Below, one piece after another: positions 59,224 to 64,000 of a DNA stretch of 64,000 nt. The notes beneath the pieces were generated by a model. It saw only the letters and a program-made list of their open reading frames with translations. It did no database searches and was not told the DNA's origin. The translations under genes were made by a program, and so were the position numbers. The stretch is taken from the NCBI GenBank assembly GCA_030692365.1, contig JAUYCC010000026.1, positions 1 through 64,000 on the forward strand, in the 5' to 3' direction. The stretch is from Pelolinea sp. Its GTDB lineage: Bacteria > Chloroflexota > Anaerolineae > Anaerolineales > Anaerolineaceae. Position 1 is the stretch's first letter. Each line of letters opens with the position of its first letter.

Positions 59224-60258
59224 TTAAGGCTTGATAAGTACTTTAAGCGCTTCGCCGCCGGCTGCGGCTTCAAATCCTTTAGCCAATTCATCCAACGGAT
59301 AGATGGCTGTGATCAGTTTTTCAGCCGGGATCAGTCCGCGCTGCAGTGCTTCCAGAGCCAGCGCGTGGTAAGTTGGGTGGTAAGAGAAAGACCCGATAAC
59401 CTCAATTTCGTTGTAATGAATGCGATTGCCATCCAGCGATGCCATGTGGTTATCTTTGGGCAGTCCACCAAACAGCATAACCTTGCCGCGTTTTTTGGCA
59501 ATTTCCACCGCCTGGGTTTGTGTGGCAGGCACCGGGTTGGCGCAAATGACCACATCCGCGCCCCGGCCTTTGGTAAATTCGCGAACGGCCTCACCGAGGT
59601 CTTGTTCAAAGGGATTGAGCATCAGTTCGGGCTCAAATTTTGCCGCAAGTTTGCGGCGAATGTCGCTGGGTTCTGATATGATCACCCGCGCGCCGCGCGC
59701 ATGTGCCACCGCGGTGTGGATGCAGCCGATCGGTCCGGCGCCCATCACCACCACCACATCATCAATACTGGTATGGATGCGGTCGTGACAAGCTAATACT
59801 GAACTGCAGGGCTCGGAAACAGCCGCGTGGTCGAAGGACAGGCCTTTGGGCATTTTGTGCACCACGCCCAGGGTTAGCACTTCTTCGGTCAGCAGAATTT
59901 TCTCAGCAAAGCCGCCCGGATAACCAGGGGTAATACCAAGGAAATGCAGGGAATCGCACAGGTTGTATTGCGCATGGCGGCAGTAATAGCATTTGCCGCA
60001 GTGAATATCCGGCGCGATGGCAATTTTATCGCCAACCGCAAAAATCTTTACTTCCGCACCAGCCGCGCTGACCGTTCCGGAAATCTCATGCCCTGATACC
60101 ACGGGTTCAATTGCCGGACCTTCCTTCCAGCGGCGCAGGTCAGAACCGCACACGCCGCAGGCGACAATATCCACCACCACATCCCGGAGTCCGGGTTTGA
60201 GTTCGGGAACGTCCCTCAGTTCAAATTGCTTGCTACCTACCAAAAATGCTGATTTCAT
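59224..60258 (-). CDS. Zinc-dependent polyol/sugar dehydrogenase (MDR family)
   Basis: A 344-residue MDR: 'ACGVCGSDLRRWKEG' and 'GHEISG' for catalytic zinc, 'CGKCYYCRHAQYNLC' for structural zinc, 'VMGAGPIGCIHTAVA' for the cofactor. It resembles L-iditol/sorbitol and L-threonine dehydrogenases. The loop after strand 2 is 'IISEPSDIRRKLAA', where the usual Asp is Glu, still favouring NAD. It lies 9 bp after the SIS gene and 12 bp before the SAF oxidoreductase. Confidence 0.85.
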   Translation of the reverse strand: MKSAFLVGSKQFELRDVPELKPGLRDVVVDIVACGVCGSDLRRWKEGPAIEPVVSGHEISGTVSAAGAEVKIFAVGDKIAIAPDIHCGKCYYCRHAQYNLCDSLHFLGITPGYPGGFAEKILLTEEVLTLGVVHKMPKGLSFDHAAVSEPCSSVLACHDRIHTSIDDVVVVMGAGPIGCIHTAVAHARGARVIISEPSDIRRKLAAKFEPELMLNPFEQDLGEAVREFTKGRGADVVICANPVPATQTQAVEIAKKRGKVMLFGGLPKDNHMASLDGNRIHYNEIEVIGSFSYHPTYHALALEALQRGLIPAEKLITAIYPLDELAKGFEAAAGGEALKVLIKP

Positions 60259-60267
60259 CGTACTATC

Positions 60268-60876
60268 CTATATTATTTTCAAGTCTTCCAGTTTTTTACC
60301 AACCGCCCCGCCCGGATGGGTTGCGCCAAATTGTTCCAGGGTGTATCCGCGTAGCTTGAGCAGCACCACGCACAACGCATCGCCGTACGCGGCGTTGATC
60401 AGTGAACTACCGGTAGCGATCATCCCAAAGGGGTCGCCTTCGGGCGGTGCAACGACTTTTAATACCACGTCCGAAAGTTTTCCCAATTCCGATTCAGGTT
60501 TTTCGGTAATTGAGATCACCGTTGCTCCGCGGGACTTGGCAACTCTGGCGAGGAATATTACATCGGAAGAACTGCCGCCTTTGGATAAGGTGATGAGCAC
60601 ATCATTAGCGGTTACCGCACCCGATAGCCCGTGCTGGCTGTCACCAGCATCGATTAATAATGATGGCGTTCCGCAAACACTCAACAGGTGCGCCAGCCGC
60701 CTGGCAACCGAGTGAGAGGTGCCGGAGCCGGAGACAAGCACATGACCCTTGCAGTTCAGCATCATCTGAGCGGCTTTGACAAAATTCTCGTCGATTTGGT
60801 CAACCAGGGTCATTACACCGCTTGCTTCTTGTTTAATGATTTGTTTTGCTAATAAAATAATTTCTTCCTGGTTCAT
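60268..60876 (-). CDS. SIS-domain sugar-phosphate isomerase (KdsD/GutQ-like, no CBS)
   Basis: A 202-residue single SIS domain: 'GHVLVSGSGTSHSVARRLAHLLSVCGT', 'LITLSKGGSSSDVIFLARVAKSRGATVISIT', and the ending 'GATHPGGAVGKKL', a motif typical of arabinose-5-phosphate isomerases (KdsD, GutQ). Those carry C-terminal CBS domains, which are missing here, so it may be catalytically similar but differently regulated. Alternatively it is a 6-phospho-3-hexuloisomerase-type enzyme. Second gene of the SorC-led operon. Confidence 0.82.
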   Translation of the reverse strand: MNQEEIILLAKQIIKQEASGVMTLVDQIDENFVKAAQMMLNCKGHVLVSGSGTSHSVARRLAHLLSVCGTPSLLIDAGDSQHGLSGAVTANDVLITLSKGGSSSDVIFLARVAKSRGATVISITEKPESELGKLSDVVLKVVAPPEGDPFGMIATGSSLINAAYGDALCVVLLKLRGYTLEQFGATHPGGAVGKKLEDLKII

Positions 60877-60882
60877 TCCAGC

Positions 60883-61839
60883 CTAATCCTCTAATAATTT
60901 TTTCGCGCTCTGTTGGTCGGTGATGAGCACATTAACTAGCTTACCGACCAGTGCAGCGCGGATAACCTTATCCTTATGCGGGCCGCCGGTTACCCCCACC
61001 ACGCGGTCAATCTTTTTCAATTCATCCAAAGTAATGCCTATCACTCGGTCATCTACTTCAGATTGAATGGCATTGCCTTTTTCGTCAAAATACCGCAGGC
61101 AAATGTCGCCGATCGCGCCTTTTTTCAGGAGCATCTTCATCTCTTCCTTTGTCAGAATGGTGCCGTCACGCATCACCACCGAATCCGGCGTGGGAACGCC
61201 GATGCCCACAAAGGCAATATCAATTTTAGCGAACATATCAAAGATTTCACGCACGTGCGAGTCGCTTAACACCGCTTTTTTCACCGCGGTATTATCTACA
61301 ATCCCAGGAACATTCAGGATGGATAATTTTGAACCGATTTGCGTGACCAGCCGTCGTAATATGTAAGTGGCGTGCGCTTCTGATTCCGGCATTCCCAAGC
61401 CACCGATGAGCTGCACCACCTGTGAATTCTGGCAATCCATCGCATGGAGTGCGTCAACCATTGCGCGCAGGGTAGTCCCCCACGAAATGCCGATGACGCA
61501 CGGATCGCTGACAGCCCGCGAAAAATAGTCCGCTGCCGCTACGCCAACCTCGCGCGATACCGCGATCTGCGATGAAGGTTCACTAACCTCCACCACAATC
61601 GCTTCCTTTAAACCGAACTTACTTTCCAGCGCATCTTCCAGATCGGTGTGAACACCCGGCTGCGGGATAATGTTGATCTTTACCACCCCTGCCTCTTCAG
61701 CCTGTTTGAGAAGACGCGAAACTTTTGGCCGCGACAGGATTAACCGTTTGCTGATTTCATTCTGAGTGAGGGCTTTCTCGTAATATAATTTACTGACCTT
61801 TAAAAGGAGTCGGTAGTCAATCGTTTTATTGCGCGGCAA
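60883..61839 (-). CDS. SorC/DeoR-type sugar-responsive regulator
   Basis: A 318-residue SorC regulator: helix-turn-helix 'LYYEKALTQNEISKRLILSRPKVSRLLKQAEEAGVVKINI', effector domain with 'VIGISWGTTLRAMVDAL', 'GAIGDICLRYFDEKGN' and 'RVVGVTGGPHKDKVIRAAL'. The track ORF begins at 62091, inside the divergent gene; the real start is TTG at 61839 with GGAGA six bases upstream. It heads its operon and has a promoter with an inverted-repeat operator directly upstream, so it is autoregulated and controls the five genes that follow. Confidence 0.88.
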   Translation of the reverse strand: MPRNKTIDYRLLLKVSKLYYEKALTQNEISKRLILSRPKVSRLLKQAEEAGVVKINIIPQPGVHTDLEDALESKFGLKEAIVVEVSEPSSQIAVSREVGVAAADYFSRAVSDPCVIGISWGTTLRAMVDALHAMDCQNSQVVQLIGGLGMPESEAHATYILRRLVTQIGSKLSILNVPGIVDNTAVKKAVLSDSHVREIFDMFAKIDIAFVGIGVPTPDSVVMRDGTILTKEEMKMLLKKGAIGDICLRYFDEKGNAIQSEVDDRVIGITLDELKKIDRVVGVTGGPHKDKVIRAALVGKLVNVLITDQQSAKKLLED

Positions 61840-61864
61840 AGATTTTCTCCATATAGAATACCTG

Positions 61865-61898
61865 ATGCACAATTGTTCATCTTTGAATACTTGTGCAT
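61865..61898. promoter_or_regulatory. Inverted-repeat operator of the SorC-led operon
   Basis: ATGCACAA (61865-61872) and TTGTGCAT (61891-61898), perfect 8-base arms separated by 18 bp, directly downstream of the -10 box. Widely spaced half-sites fit a tetrameric SorC/DeoR-type regulator. Confidence 0.7.
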
Positions 61899-61902
61899 AA
61901 TT

Positions 61903-61931
61903 ATTGTATAGGATATTAAAATGATTGTCAA
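61903..61931 (-). promoter_or_regulatory. Promoter of the SorC-led sugar operon
   Basis: Minus strand TTGACA (61931-61926), 17-bp spacer, TACAAT (61908-61903). Confidence 0.82.
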
Positions 61932-61966
61932 TACCAAAAAGGAATTTTCTTAATAGGATCTCAAAA

Positions 61967-62881
61967 ATGGAAAAAACACACAGGAAAATTTGGATATTTT
62001 TAGCATTTGCTTTTGGCATTTCATGGGCAGTCGGTCTGGTCATTTTTCTCACAGGCGGCCTGGCTAACAGCCCCGAGCTGGTCAAAGGCACCGGCCTGAC
62101 ATTGGCGCTGGTCCTTTTGGCAAGTGTTTACATGTGGGGACCTGCCATCGCGCATATCATCACGCGCCTGATTACCAAAATGGGTTGGAAAGATGCCAAT
62201 TTTAAACCCAATCTGAAAAAAGGCTGGCCTTACTGGCTGATGGGCTGGTTCGGGCCAGGGCTGTTAACATTACTAGGCGCAGCTGTATTCTTTCTGGTAT
62301 TTCCGGCTTCTTTTGATCCGCAAATGACATTGCTTTCCAGTCAATTAAAAGCCGCGGGGGTGGCTGAAGGGCAGATCAATCCTTTTCAATATGTGCTTGG
62401 CCAGAGTATTGTGGCGCTGCTCATAGCCCCCCTGCTCAACCTGGTGGCAACCTTCGGAGAAGAGTTTGGTTGGCGGGCTTACCTGGTGCCTGCCCTAGCC
62501 AAATTCGGCCGCAAAAAAGCCTTGGTTATTTCCGGGCTGATTTGGGGTGTCTGGCACTGGCCGGTGATAATGATGGGACACAACTATGGGCTGGATTATC
62601 CCGGCTTCCCCTGGCTCGGCTTGCTGGCTACACTGTGGTTCACCCTGTCAGTCGGAATCTTCTTCGGGTGGCTTTCCCTGAAAGCGGAAAGCGTCTGGCC
62701 GGCGGTATTCGCGCATGGTGCCCTGAATGGCATCGCCGCCATCGGACTGCTCTTCATTAAAGAACCTTTCTCAATGTTACTGGGTCCGTCACCGGCAGGT
62801 CTGATAGCATGCCTGCCCTTCACTATCCTGTCATTGGTTATTCTTCTTACAATGAATGAAGAACAGCCAGCAGTGGTTTAG
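61967..62881 (+). CDS. CPBP-family intramembrane metalloprotease
   Basis: A 304-residue membrane protein of about eight helices. The abortive-infection/CAAX-protease motifs are clear: 'FGEEFGWRAYLVP' (motif 1, EExxxR), 'GVWHWPVIMMGHNY' (motif 2 His) and 'FAHGALNGIA' (motif 3 His/Asn). It is related to Rce1 and bacteriocin-immunity proteins; substrates are unknown. Start at Met15 of the track ORF (61967). The gene is convergent with the Cof phosphatase, one base apart. Confidence 0.86.
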   Translation: MEKTHRKIWIFLAFAFGISWAVGLVIFLTGGLANSPELVKGTGLTLALVLLASVYMWGPAIAHIITRLITKMGWKDANFKPNLKKGWPYWLMGWFGPGLLTLLGAAVFFLVFPASFDPQMTLLSSQLKAAGVAEGQINPFQYVLGQSIVALLIAPLLNLVATFGEEFGWRAYLVPALAKFGRKKALVISGLIWGVWHWPVIMMGHNYGLDYPGFPWLGLLATLWFTLSVGIFFGWLSLKAESVWPAVFAHGALNGIAAIGLLFIKEPFSMLLGPSPAGLIACLPFTILSLVILLTMNEEQPAVV

Positions 62882-62882
62882 A

Positions 62883-63734
62883 TTAGGGCATTTGCATTAA
62901 TTTTTCAAGAAATTTCGCGGGGCCGTTCTGGTCGCAGGGTTCAATAACCAGATCGGCGCTCGCCTTGGCGGCTGCTGATCCATTCTCGACCGCCACACCC
63001 AAACCCGCGGCGGTCAACATTTCAATGTCATTATCATAATCGCCGAAAGCCATTATCTCGTTCATCTCCACCCCCAGGCTGTCTGCCAGCTTTTGAATTC
63101 CGGTAACCTTGGTGATCCCCTTGGGCAGCACCTCCAGTAATTTAGTGCTGGTGAAAATGATATCCGACTGAGCACCGAGTTCCCCCTTAAATCTTTTTTC
63201 AAGGTCAATCAGGTTTTGAGGGATATGCTGCTCAATTACCAGACACTTGTTCACTTCCGAAAGACGGTTTTCAATTGTATTCCACTGGCAAATTTCTACG
63301 ATGCCGTAAGTGACCTGGTTGTAAATCGGGAAGATATCCTCGTTCATTTCTTTCATGATGATGTCGTTGTCTATATATATCACCAGGTTCCGGTTACCTT
63401 CTTCACAGATATCGACTACCCGTTTGGTGATATCGAGAGGCAGAACTGATTTGGCAAGGATTTCTCCATGCCTGGTCTCAATCATGCTGCCGTTGGAAAG
63501 CACCAAAGGAAGTTCTATTTCCAGGTCATCTGCGATTTGCTGAGTTGCCGGCAGGTTCTTGCCGGTCGCGAGTGTATAGTAAATGCCATGATCACGCAAG
63601 CTCAGTAAAACATCCCGGGTATAAGAATCCAGAATATGGCTGGGACCTACCAAAGTGCCGTCAATATCAAAAACAATCAACTTAAAGTCGTGAAGGTTTA
63701 TTTGCGAGAGTGTTTTGGCTGGCTGAGATGTCAT
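62883..63734 (-). CDS. Cof-type HAD phosphatase
   Basis: A 283-residue HAD type IIB hydrolase: motif I 'VFDIDGTLVGPSH', motif II 'LVLSNGS', Lys in 'LPKGITKVTGIQKL', and motif IV 'MAFGDYDNDIEML'. Such enzymes dephosphorylate sugar phosphates or flavin/pyridoxal derivatives. A second Cof gene lies directly upstream on the same strand; both end with 'ENGPAKFL' or 'QNGPAKFL' segments, so they look like a tandem duplication. Confidence 0.87.
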   Translation of the reverse strand: MTSQPAKTLSQINLHDFKLIVFDIDGTLVGPSHILDSYTRDVLLSLRDHGIYYTLATGKNLPATQQIADDLEIELPLVLSNGSMIETRHGEILAKSVLPLDITKRVVDICEEGNRNLVIYIDNDIIMKEMNEDIFPIYNQVTYGIVEICQWNTIENRLSEVNKCLVIEQHIPQNLIDLEKRFKGELGAQSDIIFTSTKLLEVLPKGITKVTGIQKLADSLGVEMNEIMAFGDYDNDIEMLTAAGLGVAVENGSAAAKASADLVIEPCDQNGPAKFLEKLMQMP

Positions 63735-63755
63735 TTATGAAATCCTTGAAAATGA

Positions 63756-64000
63756 TTATTTCTGTTGCTGCCGCTCTAATAGCTCATCTAAAAATTTTGC
63801 GGGTCCGTTTTCATCACTTGATGCGATGGTCAGATTGGCGCTTGCTTTTGCCAGATCCGAACCGTTTTCCATGGTAATGCCCAGCCCTGCACCCTCGAGC
63901 ATCTCAACATCGTTATTGCCGTCTCCAAAAGTCATCACTTCTTCCATGCTGATTCCCAGCATCTCGGATAATCTCCGGATGGCGCTGAGTTTTGATACTC
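63756..64000 (-). CDS. Cof-type HAD phosphatase, C-terminal part (cut by window edge)
   Basis: Only the C-terminus is inside the window. The track starts it at an internal Met (63962), but the frame is open to the edge and reads 'VSKLSAIRRLSEMLGIS' upstream, as expected before motif IV 'MTFGDGNNDVEML'. The C-terminal 'ASSDENGPAKFLDELL' closely matches its neighbour, supporting tandem duplication. The N-terminal motifs lie beyond 64000. Confidence 0.85.
   Translation of the reverse strand, partial: VSKLSAIRRLSEMLGISMEEVMTFGDGNNDVEMLEGAGLGITMENGSDLAKASANLTIASSDENGPAKFLDELLERQQQK

Noticed and set aside
61840-62091. N-terminal extension of the second SorC regulator
   Set aside because: It overlaps the divergent CPBP gene and the promoter; the TTG at 61839 has a good ribosome site and the expected family start.
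1-64000. tRNA, rRNA or other structured RNA genes
   Set aside because: I looked through the intergenic stretches and found no cloverleaf with a GTTCRA-type T-loop, and no riboswitch core I could recognise; a covariance-model scan would be needed to exclude small ncRNAs.

Overview
The window looks like the chromosome of a fermentative, saccharolytic bacterium. The best guess is Chloroflexota (Anaerolineae-like). That rests on the mix of a eukaryote-like ubiquitin-type operon, GH57/GH13 glycan enzymes, acetoin-type 2-oxoacid dehydrogenases and many pentose/hexose catabolic genes at roughly balanced GC. There is no rRNA, tRNA or ribosomal marker, so the taxonomy is an inference. I see no insertion sequence, phage gene or CRISPR array.

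Region 1 (1-8141). A degV gene sits divergent to the most striking feature, a compact seven-gene operon (1349-7758) for ubiquitin-like (Ubl) conjugation. The genes in order are a GntR-type helix-turn-helix fused to an E1/ThiF adenylyltransferase, a membrane protein ending in a RING-like zinc domain (E3 candidate), a Ubl-E2 fusion, a free Ubl, a JAB/JAMM protease, a membrane FHA protein and a VWA lipoprotein. A near-consensus promoter is followed directly by a perfectly symmetric 29-bp operator-like element with a FadR/GntR-type core, so the E1 fusion probably represses its own operon. The two Ubl domains share the ending ITAG. In the E2 fusion that motif is internal, so JAB cleavage there could release a mature Ubl and an E2. 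The operon ends at an intrinsic terminator followed by a degenerate repeat region.

Region 2 (8142-13097). A GH57 enzyme, and a GH13 alpha-amylase-family gene whose reading frame continues in frame beyond a TGA stop into a second ORF.

Region 3 (13098-30731). A 17-gene leftward operon: a ribose-type ABC transporter, RbsD, two zinc dehydrogenases, a two-subunit transketolase, a low-GC UroD-like protein, a LacI regulator, a hydroxypyruvate-isomerase-like protein, an SDR and an acetoin-dehydrogenase set (acoA, acoB, frameshifted acoX, acoC). It starts at a perfect TTGACA-N17-TATAAT promoter carrying tandem LacI-type operators. A second operator-like site lies before rbsD.

Region 4 (30805-42758). 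An SDR gene diverges from a rightward group: PfkB kinase, FGGY kinase, LacD/YihT-like aldolase and a RuBisCO-like protein. Leftward follow a xylose-isomerase-like TIM barrel and a second ABC sugar transporter paralogous to the first.

Region 5 (42799-54704). A leftward nine-gene operon joins a class II aldolase, a PfkB kinase, a cyclase, a second E1alpha/E1beta/E2 complex, a cupin-type glucose-6-phosphate isomerase, a ROK kinase and a SorC regulator. A rightward epimerase + FGGY kinase pair diverges from it. An M24-fold protein lacking canonical metal ligands follows.

Region 6 (54905-64000). A SorC-controlled operon of an L-fucose/arabinose-isomerase-like enzyme, xylulokinase, COG4091-type oxidoreductase, zinc dehydrogenase and SIS isomerase; then a CPBP protease and two tandem Cof-type HAD phosphatases, the last cut by the window edge.

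Regions 3-6 read as a catabolic island for several unusual sugars, each module with its own regulator. No lipoamide dehydrogenase (E3) is encoded here for either 2-oxoacid dehydrogenase complex.
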